Positions 12,156 to 21,714 of a stretch of 64,000 nucleotides of DNA are shown here, one piece after another. Positions within the stretch are counted from its first letter, which is position 1; each line of letters starts with the position of its first letter. A program made the position numbers and the translations under genes. Source of the DNA: Burkholderia sp. BCC1644 (GTDB taxonomy: Bacteria > Pseudomonadota > Gammaproteobacteria > Burkholderiales > Burkholderiaceae); the NCBI RefSeq assembly GCF_902833225.1, contig NZ_CADFEI010000026.1:1-64000 (forward strand), written 5' to 3'. Under the pieces are notes generated by a model. It ran no database searches, had not been told where the DNA came from, and worked only from the letters and a program-made list of their open reading frames with translations.

Positions 12156-13853
12156 TCAGTGCGACCGGCCCGTTTCCGTACCCGGCGCGAACGAGATGCC
12201 GCGCAGCACTTCCGCAAACTTCGCCGTACGCAGCACCGCGAACCGCTCCGTGGCGGCCGTCGTCGCGCTCGTGTTGCGCAGCACGTCGCGCACCGCGACG
12301 AGCCGGTTCGGATCGGCGCCGACGTCGCCGTTGCCGCTGACCGTCGACGTGATCGCCCAGATCGTCACCGTGCCGTCGCGTTCGACGCGGCCCGTCAGGT
12401 TGCGCAGGCCGGCCGTCGCCGGCGCCCACGGCAACCCCGTCGCCGCATTGTTGCCGAGCGGATAGCCCGCCACCGAATACGGCTTGCCGAGGTCCAGCCC
12501 GTTCTGCAGCGTGTACGCGAGCTTCCACTGCTTCGTGCCCGCGTCGTACACCCACTTCTGCAGGCCGGCGCCCGTCTGTGCGGCCGCATGCGTGTACAGG
12601 TCCGCGCCACCCGTGTAGCCGTCGCCTTCATCCGCGACGTACAGCGTGTTCGCGTCGGCGAACCACATCCCGAACGGGTAGGAGAGCGTCGAAGCGGTCT
12701 TGTTCGGCGTGGTCGGGAAGCCCGCCAGCACGCACATGTTGTTCGGCAAACCCGTCGTCTGCAGCGTCGCCGCGTTGTACGCGAGCGGCGCCGTCGGCAG
12801 CACGGCCTTCGGCGACGGCACACCGACGCCCGACGGGCACGCGCTGCCGGTCGTATCGACGAAGTACACGGTGTTCACGCCGTTGCCGCCGCTGCCCTTC
12901 GTGTAGTACACGACGTTGTCGTGCACCGCGATGCCGCGGAAGTTGTCGTCCTTGCCGATCTTGTCGGCCTTCGCGCCGAGTTCCGTGACCGAGAAGCTCG
13001 CGAGCGGCGTCGGCACGCCCGGATCCTGCTGCGCTTCGTGGTGCTTCGCGCCGTCGATCAGTTGCGCACCCGCGCCGAGGATCACGTTGTCCGGTTGCGG
13101 ATTCGAACCGTTGCCGGCATTGCCCGACGTGTAGTAGATCTCGCGGCCGTCGCGGTTGTTCAGGATCGCCGCGCGGCCGTTGTTGCCGCTGTACGCGTTC
13201 GTCTCGGTGAAGCGGAAATGGCCGTGGCGATCGACGCGCGCGATCGCGCGGTAGAAGGTCTGCCCGTCCGGGTTCGTCGTATCGACCGCGAGCGGCGTGT
13301 TCGAGTTCGACACGTCGATCGCGTTGACCGGTGCGACGTAACCCATGAACGTCAGGTAATTGCCGTCGGCCGACAGGTGCAAGCCGAGTTCCGACTTCGA
13401 GCTGAAGCTCGTCACCATCTGGTCGTGCGCGAAGCCTTTCTGCAGGCTGTTCGGCACTTCGAGCGTGCTGACGTTGCCGCCCGCCGGCGTGATCTGGTCG
13501 AGGAAGATGCGCGACGTGATCCCGAAGCTGCCGTCGTAGCGATCGTTGTTCCACACGGTCGGATAGGTGCCGTCGTTCGGCGCGCCGGAAGCCGCACCGC
13601 AACCGCCTGTGGTCTTCGCGCAGTTCGGCGGCAGGATCGCGCCGGGTTGCACGTTGGCGGACAGGTTGTCGTACACGCTGCGGCTGAGCACCAGGAAGCC
13701 CGGTACGAAACCCGGTGCAAAGCGGCTTTCGCCGCCGTCATTCGGGGCGGCCTGAGCGCAGACGCTCGCGGCGATCAGCGTGAGTGCGACAACGGGAACG
13801 GTTCGATCGCGCAGCGCGCGGCGGCGCTTCGCGGACAAGGCGAAATTCGGCAT
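12156..13853 (-). CDS. Large exported protein, propeller-like, unknown function
   Basis: 565 residues with a Sec signal peptide (basic SAKRRRALRDR, hydrophobic core, cleavage after VCAQA near residue 37). The mature part is rich in Gly, Asn, Thr and aromatic repeats such as YLTFMGYVAP, VVYYTKGSG and TLYVADEGDGYTGG, which suggests a beta-propeller; this is inference. Cysteines NCAKTTGGCG near the N-terminus may form a disulfide. ATG 13853 is preceded by ACGGAGCC at good distance; an upstream in-frame Met at 13955 lacks this. Confidence 0.8.
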   Translation of the reverse strand: MPNFALSAKRRRALRDRTVPVVALTLIAASVCAQAAPNDGGESRFAPGFVPGFLVLSRSVYDNLSANVQPGAILPPNCAKTTGGCGAASGAPNDGTYPTVWNNDRYDGSFGITSRIFLDQITPAGGNVSTLEVPNSLQKGFAHDQMVTSFSSKSELGLHLSADGNYLTFMGYVAPVNAIDVSNSNTPLAVDTTNPDGQTFYRAIARVDRHGHFRFTETNAYSGNNGRAAILNNRDGREIYYTSGNAGNGSNPQPDNVILGAGAQLIDGAKHHEAQQDPGVPTPLASFSVTELGAKADKIGKDDNFRGIAVHDNVVYYTKGSGGNGVNTVYFVDTTGSACPSGVGVPSPKAVLPTAPLAYNAATLQTTGLPNNMCVLAGFPTTPNKTASTLSYPFGMWFADANTLYVADEGDGYTGGADLYTHAAAQTGAGLQKWVYDAGTKQWKLAYTLQNGLDLGKPYSVAGYPLGNNAATGLPWAPATAGLRNLTGRVERDGTVTIWAITSTVSGNGDVGADPNRLVAVRDVLRNTSATTAATERFAVLRTAKFAEVLRGISFAPGTETGRSH

Positions 13854-14038
13854 GGACAAGGCTCCGTACGACATCGAGTGGGGATGTTGTTGTGGACAGA
13901 CTGACGACGTGAAGCCACGCCACCTTAGCCATGCTTGATGAAGAATTGATTGCACACGATGCCGCCGGAACCCGCAGACAAATACGGGCGTGACTCGCGC
14001 CTCTTGTTGTTATTTATCCGTAATGCGAAAGAAATGAA

Positions 14039-14377
14039 TCAGACAGCCGGCGACGCGGATTGCCCCGCATGCGGCTGCGCCAGCTTGCCGTCGCCGTACT
14101 CGCGGAGCACCTTCGAGATCACGACGCGATAGCCGTCGAGCCAGCGCGCCTGCTTCGCTTTCGCTTCGAGATGCGCCGGATGCTGCATCAACTGCTGCAG
14201 CGCCGCCTCGGACTCCCAGTAGTAGACGTTCTGGATCAGCCCCGCTTCGGCGTTCTCCCACGTTTCCTCGCCGAGATAGCCGGGCGTCGCGCGCGCCATG
14301 TCGGCGATCTGCCGGTCGAGCCGGTGGAATTCGTCGTCGTATTGCCCGGCACGGAAAATGAAGGTCGACGCGTACAT
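14039..14377 (-). CDS. Antibiotic biosynthesis monooxygenase-like (ABM) protein
   Basis: 112 residues with the dimeric alpha-beta barrel pattern of the ABM family: YASTFIFRAG opening strand, then GYLGEETWEN and NVYYWESEAALQQLMQHPAH. Such proteins oxidise quinone- or heme-like substrates or act as stress proteins. ATG 14377 is chosen because GGAG precedes it by 6 bases. Its last codon lies near the sulfatase operon end, but the two are about 65 bp apart. Confidence 0.8.
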   Translation of the reverse strand: MYASTFIFRAGQYDDEFHRLDRQIADMARATPGYLGEETWENAEAGLIQNVYYWESEAALQQLMQHPAHLEAKAKQARWLDGYRVVISKVLREYGDGKLAQPHAGQSASPAV

Positions 14378-14442
14378 GCACGCTCCATCGAAGTCGGTTG
14401 AAAGAGCGCCAAGTGTACGGCACGCACGGCGTGCCACGTTCG

Positions 14443-15417
14443 TTACGCGGTGAGCGGATCGGTGTCGAGCCATGCGTCGATGCATGACGCGTCTTCACGC
14501 GCACCGGCCGCCGGCGCCGGCATCGCCGCAAGCGCATGCCGCGCACGTTCGAGCGCCTGCGCGAAGCCGCGCAACTCGCGCGTCGCTGGCCGGTCGTCGA
14601 CGCGTCGACGTGCGAGCGCCGCGTCGACGTTCGCGCCGATCAACGCGAGTTGCGCGTCGATGAAGTCGGCGCACAGCGCGCGGCAATGCGCGGAAACCGA
14701 CGCGACGGTCAGCAGCACGGGAACGATCGACACGCTCAGGTAACCGCCCGGTGCGAGCCGCGACAACGCATGGCGCACGTCCTGCCCGCCGTCGGTCAAC
14801 GACGCGAACACCGCATCGCGCCACACCGCGCGCTCGAAAGCGAGCGCATCGCGATGCGCGTCGAGCGCCGCGCGATCCGCGACCTGCCCGGCCGTTACCA
14901 GCGGAATCGGAAAGGAAGATTCGAGAGAAGGCCGCGCGGCTCCCGCCTCGACGATGCAGTTCGCGCCCAGCCATGCCGTTTCGTCACGCCGTGCGGCAAG
15001 CACACGCGACTGCAACCGGTCAGGCAACATCGGATCGAGCGGCACCGCGCCGCAGATCGACGGTTTCTCCGCGTGCACACTGCAGCGGCCGTCGTCGGCG
15101 AGCGCCGCACAACGGCCGAGCGACGGATAGTCGTAACCCTGCAGCGTCAGCGCTACCCATTCGCCATTCGCGCCGCCGATGCGATGGAACAGCCGGTCGG
15201 CCAGCGCCTCGGATGCCGCGACATCATCCGCATCGAGCGCATGCTCGTGCCCGCCCGCACGCCAGCGTTCGCCGATCCGCCGCTTCGGCACGCGACGGAT
15301 CGTCAGCGCGCCGACGAAGCGATGCCGATGCCGGAACAGTTCGCGCAACGACAGCGTCGGCGCGCTGTTGCAGCAGCGTCCGCATGCATTGCACGCAAGC
15401 ACATACGTCTCTACCAC
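14443..15417 (-). CDS. YkgJ-like Cys-cluster protein, last gene of sulfatase operon
   Basis: About 324 residues. The N-terminus carries CNACGRCC, the signature of YkgJ-family putative zinc/iron-chelating proteins, with further Cys at RCSVHAEKPSICGAVP. No ATG lies between the open-frame start and the Cys cluster, so GTG 15417, which overlaps the stop of the MetQ-like gene, is the likely start; GTG 15402 is the alternative. Function is unknown; the overlap implies translational coupling to the sulfatase operon. Confidence 0.7.
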   Translation of the reverse strand: MVETYVLACNACGRCCNSAPTLSLRELFRHRHRFVGALTIRRVPKRRIGERWRAGGHEHALDADDVAASEALADRLFHRIGGANGEWVALTLQGYDYPSLGRCAALADDGRCSVHAEKPSICGAVPLDPMLPDRLQSRVLAARRDETAWLGANCIVEAGAARPSLESSFPIPLVTAGQVADRAALDAHRDALAFERAVWRDAVFASLTDGGQDVRHALSRLAPGGYLSVSIVPVLLTVASVSAHCRALCADFIDAQLALIGANVDAALARRRVDDRPATRELRGFAQALERARHALAAMPAPAAGAREDASCIDAWLDTDPLTA

Positions 15418-16223
15418 GGCCGCCGCACCGAATCCTGGTAGCGCGTGAGGATGAAGCGCGCGACGTCGTCCGAGTGATACGCGGCGACGAGCTGCGCGAC
15501 CCACGGTTTCGCGCGATCGGCGTCGCGCACCGTCAGCACATTCGCATACGGCGAGCGGGCATCCTCGAGGCTGATGCTGTCGCGCGCGGGTTGCAGCCCC
15601 GCGCGGGCGGCATCGTCGCTGTCGATCGCGACGAACGCGGCCGTATCGAGCGCCGCGTAAAGCCGGTCACGGCGCAGCGCGACAAGTTTCAGTCCAAGCC
15701 GGTTTCCGGTCACGTCGCGCAGCGTCGCGTGCAACCCGGCCTTCTCGCGCAACGTCACCACCGTGTCGTTCTGCAGCAGCACGAGCGCGCGTGCCATTCC
15801 GCGCGGATCGGCGGGAAGCGCGACCGTCGCGCCCGGTTGCAACGCGTTCAGGCTTTTCAGCTTGCGCGAATAAAACGCCATCGGCAGCGTGACGGTCGGC
15901 GCGACGTCGGTCAGTGCGTAGCGCTTCTGCGTGCGCGTCGCGGCAAGCTGCTGCGCATCCTCGAAGCTGGCCGCGTCGATCCGGCCATCGGCCAGCGCCG
16001 TGTCGATATGTGACCCATCGTCGAATTCGACGACATCGATACCCAATCCTCGCGTGGCGGCAACCCGCCTCACTTCGTCCAGGATCTGCGCATGCACGCC
16101 GCGCGTGACGCCGACGCGCACCGCCGGTACAACGGTGTCGGCCGCCACCGCCGCTCCCTGCTGCACGACACCGCACGCGGCCAGCAACCACACGGAAGCG
16201 AATCGCACGAAGCCCTTCGTCAT
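15411..16223 (-). CDS. MetQ/NlpA-like substrate-binding lipoprotein
   Basis: 270 residues. The signal peptide ends in the lipobox LAAC (Cys17). The mature protein matches the NlpA/MetQ fold: VRVGVTRGVHAQILDEVRRV, VVEFDDGSHIDTALADG, and GATVALPADPRGMARALVLL. MetQ proteins deliver methionine or analogues to an ABC importer, but no matching ATPase or permease lies here. The ATG overlaps the stop of the preceding gene as ATGA. In this operon the ligand may be an organosulfur compound (inference). Confidence 0.8.
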   Translation of the reverse strand: MTKGFVRFASVWLLAACGVVQQGAAVAADTVVPAVRVGVTRGVHAQILDEVRRVAATRGLGIDVVEFDDGSHIDTALADGRIDAASFEDAQQLAATRTQKRYALTDVAPTVTLPMAFYSRKLKSLNALQPGATVALPADPRGMARALVLLQNDTVVTLREKAGLHATLRDVTGNRLGLKLVALRRDRLYAALDTAAFVAIDSDDAARAGLQPARDSISLEDARSPYANVLTVRDADRAKPWVAQLVAAYHSDDVARFILTRYQDSVRRPW

Positions 16224-17269
16224 GACGCATCCCTCAGAATCGTGCGAAAGCCGATGTGCGACGCACCGAGATCGGCTTCCTGCTGTTCGCGCGACGACGC
16301 GCGATAGCGCACGCAGTAATCGCGCGAGCACAGGAACGAGCCGCCCTTGATGACCATCGGCGTATCGTGCCGGCGTGTCGGCGGTGCGACGGCCGCCGTG
16401 TCGCCGTTCGTGTGCGACTGATGCGGGCCCGTATACGCGTCCTTCGTCCATTCCCATGCGTTGCCGATCATGTCGTAGAGCCGGAAGCCGTTCGCCGCGT
16501 AGCAACCGACGGGCGCGAGCCCCGCATGACCGTCCTCGGCCGTGTCGAGCACCGGGAACGCGCCCTGCCAGTAGTTCGCCGCCGGCTTGCCCTGCGCATC
16601 GCGCGGCGCCGCATCGAGCGACGCATCGTCGCGGCCGGCCTTGCCCGCGTATTCCCATTCCGCTTCGGTCGGCAGATCACGGCCGAGCCAGTGCGCATAC
16701 GCGAACGCGTCGCGCTGCGTGACGAGCGTGACGGGCAGGTTGCCGAGCCCGTCGACGTCGCTGCCCGGCCCGCGCGGATGACGCCACGACGCACCCTTCA
16801 CCCACGACCACCACGCGAGGTCGCGCGCATTCATCTCGTCGCGCGTCGGCACGTGGAACACCGCCGCGCCGCCCTGCTGCTCGGCCTCGGTCACATAGCC
16901 GGTCGCCTGCACGAAGGCGGCGAACTGCGCGATCGTCACGTCGGTCTGGTCGATCCAGAAGCCGCCGACGCGCGCGCGGCCGTCGCCGACCGGCCGCTCG
17001 TCCGCATAGCCGCGCGTGCTGCCGAACACGAACGCGCCGCCGCGCAGGTGCACCATCCCGGCCTGCGGGTCGTCGCGCCACTTCGCGGGCAGCCCCGAGT
17101 AGCGTTCGCACTGGCGTTCCGAACCGAGCGGCGCAAGCGCGCGGCCGCGATTCAGGTCGTCGAATGCGCCGCCTGCCGGCGCCGCCGAATTCGCATAGCC
17201 CACCGCGAACGCGGCGGCGAACAGCGTGGCGGCGAGCGCCGCGCCGGTCGTCCAGAAGCGGAACTGCAT
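16220..17269 (-). CDS. Exported formylglycine-generating-type enzyme (SUMF1 family)
   Basis: 349 residues. An N-terminal signal/anchor (about 1-30) is followed by the FGE-sulfatase domain: MVHLRGGAFVFGS, LPTEAEWEYAGKAG, MIGNAWEWTKDAY and GGSFLCSRDYCVRYR. Cys314 and Cys319 sit in the CX4C position of the catalytic pair of FGE, which oxidises a sulfatase cysteine to formylglycine. It directly follows the arylsulfatase gene (16 bp), its probable substrate. The hydrophobic N-terminus implies action outside the cytoplasm. Confidence 0.88.
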   Translation of the reverse strand: MQFRFWTTGAALAATLFAAAFAVGYANSAAPAGGAFDDLNRGRALAPLGSERQCERYSGLPAKWRDDPQAGMVHLRGGAFVFGSTRGYADERPVGDGRARVGGFWIDQTDVTIAQFAAFVQATGYVTEAEQQGGAAVFHVPTRDEMNARDLAWWSWVKGASWRHPRGPGSDVDGLGNLPVTLVTQRDAFAYAHWLGRDLPTEAEWEYAGKAGRDDASLDAAPRDAQGKPAANYWQGAFPVLDTAEDGHAGLAPVGCYAANGFRLYDMIGNAWEWTKDAYTGPHQSHTNGDTAAVAPPTRRHDTPMVIKGGSFLCSRDYCVRYRASSREQQEADLGASHIGFRTILRDAS

Positions 17270-17285
17270 CGTGTCGTCCCCGCGA

Positions 17286-19244
17286 TCAGTAGTAGCCGCG
17301 CGGACGCAGCGGCTCGACACCGCCGACGTTGCTCATGTAGGTCTTCCACTGGTCGACGAGCGTGCCGATCACCGACGGGTTCTGCGCCGACACGTCGGTC
17401 GTCTCGCCGCGATCCGACGCGAGGTCGTACAGTTGCCAATGACCGTCGAGCGGCCCGAGCGGCGGCTCGGTCCACAACGCCTTCCAGCGGCCGTCGGCGC
17501 TGCGCAGGTAGGCGCGGCCGTACGCTTCGTCGCCGAACGGCGTCGTGTGCACTTCGCCCGTCGCCGAGCCCGTGAGCACCGGCAGCAGCGACTGGCCCGT
17601 GACCGGATACACGTAGCGGTTGTTGTAGATCACCTTGCCCTTGTTCTGGTCGACGCCCGTCAGGGTATTGACGAGCGGTGGCGCCGGCTGCGACGGCGGC
17701 GTGACGCCCGCGACCGCGAGGAACGTCGCCGTGTTGTCGGTCACGTGCGTGAATGCGCGCAGCGTCGGCAACTGCTGCGACTGGCCAGGCAACCGCACGA
17801 TCGTCGGTGTCGACACGCCGCCTTCGGCCGAATAGCCCTTCGTGAGCCGGAACGGCGACGCGCTCACTTCGGCCCAGCGCAGCCCGTACTGCAGGCGCTG
17901 CGCGTTCTGCTTGCCGTTGTCGGTGCCGAGCGTCGAATAGGTCGGATCCTGCCCGTTCGCGGTGTCGGTCGCCGTCGGGTCCGCGCCGCCGTCGATGGGC
18001 CAGCCTTCCGCACCGTTGTCCGACTGGAACATGATGAACGTGTTGTCGTATTCGCCGATGTCCTTCAGGTGCTGGATCAGCAGGCCGATGTTGTAGTCGA
18101 GGTTCTCGACCATCCCCGCGTAGATCTCCATGTAGCGCGCCTGGGCCTTTCGCTCCGCCGGCGACAGGCTCGACCACAGCTTGTCGACCTTGCCTGCACC
18201 GTAATCGCTGTAGCCGTCCGCAGCCGAATGCACGGCGCTGATGTATTTCGCGTTCGCGGCGCCGTTGTTCGCGGTCGCGGGCGACGCGACCGTCGTTTCG
18301 GGCAGGCCGTCGAACGGCTTGAAGTCGGCGGGAATCAGGCCGAGCGCCTTCTGCCGCGCGATCCGCGCGTTGCGGATCGCGTCGTAACCGGCGTCGTATA
18401 CGCCCGCGTACTTGTGCAGCCAGGGGTCGGGCACCTGCAGCGGCCAGTGCGGCGACGTGTAGGCCGCGTAGGCGAAGAACGGCTTGCCGTCGCGCTGGTT
18501 CGAATCGATGTAGGAGATCAGCTTCTGCGTATAGAAATCGGTCGAATAGAACACGGCCGGGCTGCCGCCCGTACCGCCCGGTTGCCCGGGCTGGCCAGGC
18601 TGCACGTAGCGGCCGTCTTCCGTGTAGTTCGATGAGCCGGCCGGTTCGTGCGCGAAGTGATTCGTCGCCGCGCCGCCGAGCAGCACGTAGCTGCGCTCGA
18701 AGCCCCACTGGTCAGGCGTCTGCCCGCTGCCCGTCGCGCTGCCGACGATCCCCGAGCCGATGTGCCACTTGCCCGCGATATACGTGTGGTAGCCGGCGTC
18801 CTTCAGCAGTTGCGCGAACGACAGCGCGCGATCGTTCAGGTAGCCCTCGTAGCCGGGCAGCCCGCGCCGCTCGTCGGTCGGCACGCCCATCGTGCCTTCG
18901 CCGACGAGATGGTGATCGGTGCCGGACACCAGCATCGCGCGCGTGATCGCGCAGACGGTGCCCGTGTGGTGGTTCGACAGGATGCGGCCCGATGCGACGA
19001 GCGCGTCGAGGTTCGGCGTGTTGATCTCGCCGCCGAACGCATGGATGTCGGAATAGCCGAGGTCGTCGGCCATGATGTACAGGATGTTCGGACGTTTCGC
19101 GGCCTGCGGCGGCGTCGTATTGGCCTGCGGCGGCGGCGAATCGCTGTCGACGCCGCCGCACGAGGCGAGCGACACCGCGCCGGCGATCGCGGCGCAGACG
19201 ACACGGAAACGGAAAGCATGCAACGGCGAAGCGGACTTTTTCAT
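17286..19244 (-). CDS. Arylsulfatase lipoprotein with atypical active-site motif
   Basis: 652 residues. The signal peptide ends in lipobox LASC (Cys29). The alkaline-phosphatase-like sulfatase fold begins with RPNILYIMADDLGYSDIHAF; Asp60/Asp61 are the usual calcium ligands. The expected formylglycine motif C-X-P/A-X-R reads C98-A-I-T-R102, so the central residue is Ile. The Cys and Arg are kept, and an FGE-type gene follows, so activity is plausible. ATG 19244 is chosen because it begins a proper signal peptide; the frame remains open much further upstream as an antisense/shadow extension. Confidence 0.88.
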   Translation of the reverse strand: MKKSASPLHAFRFRVVCAAIAGAVSLASCGGVDSDSPPPQANTTPPQAAKRPNILYIMADDLGYSDIHAFGGEINTPNLDALVASGRILSNHHTGTVCAITRAMLVSGTDHHLVGEGTMGVPTDERRGLPGYEGYLNDRALSFAQLLKDAGYHTYIAGKWHIGSGIVGSATGSGQTPDQWGFERSYVLLGGAATNHFAHEPAGSSNYTEDGRYVQPGQPGQPGGTGGSPAVFYSTDFYTQKLISYIDSNQRDGKPFFAYAAYTSPHWPLQVPDPWLHKYAGVYDAGYDAIRNARIARQKALGLIPADFKPFDGLPETTVASPATANNGAANAKYISAVHSAADGYSDYGAGKVDKLWSSLSPAERKAQARYMEIYAGMVENLDYNIGLLIQHLKDIGEYDNTFIMFQSDNGAEGWPIDGGADPTATDTANGQDPTYSTLGTDNGKQNAQRLQYGLRWAEVSASPFRLTKGYSAEGGVSTPTIVRLPGQSQQLPTLRAFTHVTDNTATFLAVAGVTPPSQPAPPLVNTLTGVDQNKGKVIYNNRYVYPVTGQSLLPVLTGSATGEVHTTPFGDEAYGRAYLRSADGRWKALWTEPPLGPLDGHWQLYDLASDRGETTDVSAQNPSVIGTLVDQWKTYMSNVGGVEPLRPRGYY

Positions 19245-19321
19245 TATTGTTGACGCTCGATCTACGGGATCGGCGATCTTAGCGTCGCCCGCGCGGCGCC
19301 CAAAGTCGGATTCGTCACATG

Positions 19322-20623
19322 CTAACGGGGTGCGGGAATATGCATCGCGCGCCGCGATGCGATCCGCCATGCAAGCACACCGCCCGCCAGCAATGCGACC
19401 GCGACGAGCAGCAGCGCGAGATCGTACGAATGCGTGACGTCCTTGATCCGCCCCATCACCGGCGGCAGCGCGAGCCCGGCGATGTTCGCGACCGCATTGA
19501 TCAGCGCGATCGATGCGGCGGCCGTGAGGCCCGACACGTATTCGGTCGTGACGGCCCAGAACACCGGTGTCGCGGCCCAGTTGAAACCGACTGCGAGCAC
19601 GAGCAGCGCATACGCGACCGGCAGCACCGGCGTATGGATCGCCGCGACCAGCAGCGTGCCGGCCAGCAGCATCGGCACGCCGAGATGCAGCGCGCGTTCG
19701 CCGCCGAGATCCGAATGGCGGCCGTTCAGATACATCGCGACGCACGCGAACAGGAACGGCAGCGCGGACAGGCTGCCGACCGTGAAGCTCGACTGCCCCG
19801 ACAGGCTCTTCACGAGCAGCGGCAGGAACAGCGTGAGGCCGATCGTGCCGAACGCCTGCAGCAGCCAGAACGCGGCGAGCGCCCACACCTTGCCGTCGCC
19901 GAACGCACGCCGCAGTGCGACGCCGTGCGACAGGTGTTCGCGCGGCGCGCTGTCGCGCAGCGTCGCTTCGAGCCACGCGCGCTCGTCGGCCGGCAGCCAG
20001 CGCGCATGCGCGGGCGTGTCCGGCAGGCGGCGCAGCACGACGAACCCGAGCAGCAGCGCGGGCACGCCTTCGAGCAGGAACAGCCAGCGCCAGCCTTCGA
20101 TGCCGAGCACGCCGTTCAGGTTCAGCAGCGCGCCGGACAGTGGCAGCCCGATCACCGAGGCGAGCGTCGCGCCGATGTAGAAGAATGACATCGCGCGCGC
20201 CCGATCGCTCTGCGGGTACCACGCGGACAGGTAGTAGATGATGCCCGGCGTGAAACCCGCTTCGGCCGCACCGAGCAGCAGGCGCATCGCATAGAGCTGC
20301 CCTGGCGTATGAACGGCGCTCATCGCGGCCGCGACGATGCCCCACGTGATCATGATCCGCGCGATCCAGCGGCGCGCGCCGACGCGCGCGAGGAACAGGT
20401 TGCTCGGCACCTCGAAGAGGATGTACGTCACGTAGAACAGCCCCGCGCCGAGCCCGTACATTTCGGCGCTGAGGCCGAGGTCGGCGTTCATCTGCAGCGC
20501 CGCGACCGAGATGTTCGAGCGGTCGATGTACGCGACGAGGTACAGCAGCATCAGGAACGGAATCAGGCGCAGGTTCAGGCGCCGCATCGTCGCGGCGTGC
20601 AACTGCGGGGAGGCGGCATTCAT
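19322..20623 (-). CDS. MFS transporter, anion:cation symporter (phthalate permease) type
   Basis: About 433 residues, 12 predicted helices, with the ACS-family start RRLNLRLIPFLMLLYLVAYIDR and ALQMNADLGLS. These carriers import organic anions. As first gene of the sulfatase operon it probably imports a sulfate ester or the organic product. Met 20623 is preferred because AGGAG lies 8 bases upstream; the Met at 20629 is only 2 bases from it. Confidence 0.86.
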   Translation of the reverse strand: MNAASPQLHAATMRRLNLRLIPFLMLLYLVAYIDRSNISVAALQMNADLGLSAEMYGLGAGLFYVTYILFEVPSNLFLARVGARRWIARIMITWGIVAAAMSAVHTPGQLYAMRLLLGAAEAGFTPGIIYYLSAWYPQSDRARAMSFFYIGATLASVIGLPLSGALLNLNGVLGIEGWRWLFLLEGVPALLLGFVVLRRLPDTPAHARWLPADERAWLEATLRDSAPREHLSHGVALRRAFGDGKVWALAAFWLLQAFGTIGLTLFLPLLVKSLSGQSSFTVGSLSALPFLFACVAMYLNGRHSDLGGERALHLGVPMLLAGTLLVAAIHTPVLPVAYALLVLAVGFNWAATPVFWAVTTEYVSGLTAAASIALINAVANIAGLALPPVMGRIKDVTHSYDLALLLVAVALLAGGVLAWRIASRRAMHIPAPR

Positions 20624-20672
20624 CGGCATGTCTCCTGGATCGTCTCGCGCGCGGCGCGGCGTCATGCAAGCC

Positions 20673-20702
20673 AGTCTAGGAGGCCAGTTAAATTCGCGTC
20701 AA
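20673..20702 (-). promoter_or_regulatory. Predicted sigma-70 promoter of the sulfatase operon
   Basis: On the minus strand TTGACG (20702-20697) and TAGACT (20678-20673) are separated by 18 bases, about 50 bases before the MFS start codon. Confidence 0.55.
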
Positions 20703-20750
20703 TTATCGGGATGTCTTCTCGATATGTGAGACGTCGCCGGGTGCGTGCGT

Positions 20751-21644
20751 TCAGTAGCGCATCACGAGAAACAGCCCGGCCGCCGCGAGCGCCATGCCGG
20801 GCCATGCGAGCACGCCGATCGTCTCGCCGAGCGCCACCAGCGCGATCAGCGCGGTCGCGGGAGGAATCAGGAAGAACAGCGCCGACACACGCGACGCCTC
20901 GCCGTAGCGCACCATCGCGAGCAGCAGCGAGATCGCGATCAGCGAGTTGCAGATGACGAGGTACGCCAGCGACCCGGCGAGGCCGGCCGTCCATTCAACG
21001 TGCATCGGTTCGAGCGCGAACGCGAGCGGCGCGGTGACGGCCAGGCCGACCGCGTACTGCACGAGGTTCGCGGTGACCGGATGAACGTCGGTGCCGAAAC
21101 GCTTTTCCCACAGCGTGCCGCCGGTGATGCACGCAAGCGCAAGCAACGCAAAGGCCAGCGCCCACGGCGAAGCAACGTCGACCGACGAGCGCGCGAGGAT
21201 CACGAGCACCGCGCCCGCGGCGCCGAGCGCGAGCCCGAGCCAGCGCAGCGCGCCGACGCGTTCGCCGGCGATCATCGGCGCGAGCAGCCCGACGAGGATC
21301 GGCTGCTGCGACGTGACGAGCGCGACCGCGCCGGCCGACATGCCGAGCTTCAGGCTCAGGTACGTGAACGCGAAATAGCCAGCCTGCAGCAGCAGCCCGA
21401 CGACGACGAGATCGCGCCATGCGCGCCGCGTGCGCGGCAACGGCGGGCGCAACCACAGGAACGGACCGGCGAGCAACGCCACGACGCACGCATAGCGCAA
21501 TGCAAGGAACGTGAGCGGATCGGCATAGCGCAGGCCGAGCTTCAGGAACACGAAGCCGCTGGCCCACAGCAGCAGGAACAGCGCGGGCGCGAAGCGCAGC
21601 CAGCCGGGTTGTCGCGCAGCCGCCGGGGGATCGACCGCTGTCAT
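20751..21644 (-). CDS. EamA/DMT-family transporter
   Basis: 297 residues, ten predicted helices as two EamA repeats. LLLWASGFVFLKLGLRYADP at the start and VTSQQPILVGLLAPMIAGE at the end of the first repeat are typical of RhaT/YdcZ-like drug/metabolite exporters. Substrate unknown. It is upstream of and co-directional with the sulfatase operon, but a separate promoter lies between them. Confidence 0.88.
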   Translation of the reverse strand: MTAVDPPAAARQPGWLRFAPALFLLLWASGFVFLKLGLRYADPLTFLALRYACVVALLAGPFLWLRPPLPRTRRAWRDLVVVGLLLQAGYFAFTYLSLKLGMSAGAVALVTSQQPILVGLLAPMIAGERVGALRWLGLALGAAGAVLVILARSSVDVASPWALAFALLALACITGGTLWEKRFGTDVHPVTANLVQYAVGLAVTAPLAFALEPMHVEWTAGLAGSLAYLVICNSLIAISLLLAMVRYGEASRVSALFFLIPPATALIALVALGETIGVLAWPGMALAAAGLFLVMRY

Positions 21645-21714
21645 GCGCGTGCGCCTTGCGTTGCCTGGCGAGCGTCCGCCCCGTTCGCGCCGGGGTCGCG
21701 CGCGGGCCGGCGCA

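Noticed and set aside
12159..13904. 581-codon plus-strand frame
   Set aside because: Antisense shadow of the exported protein gene, with composition typical of non-genes and no ribosome-binding site.
19245..20669. Upstream extension of the arylsulfatase frame
   Set aside because: Overlaps the MFS gene in another frame and would remove the clear lipoprotein signal at 19244.
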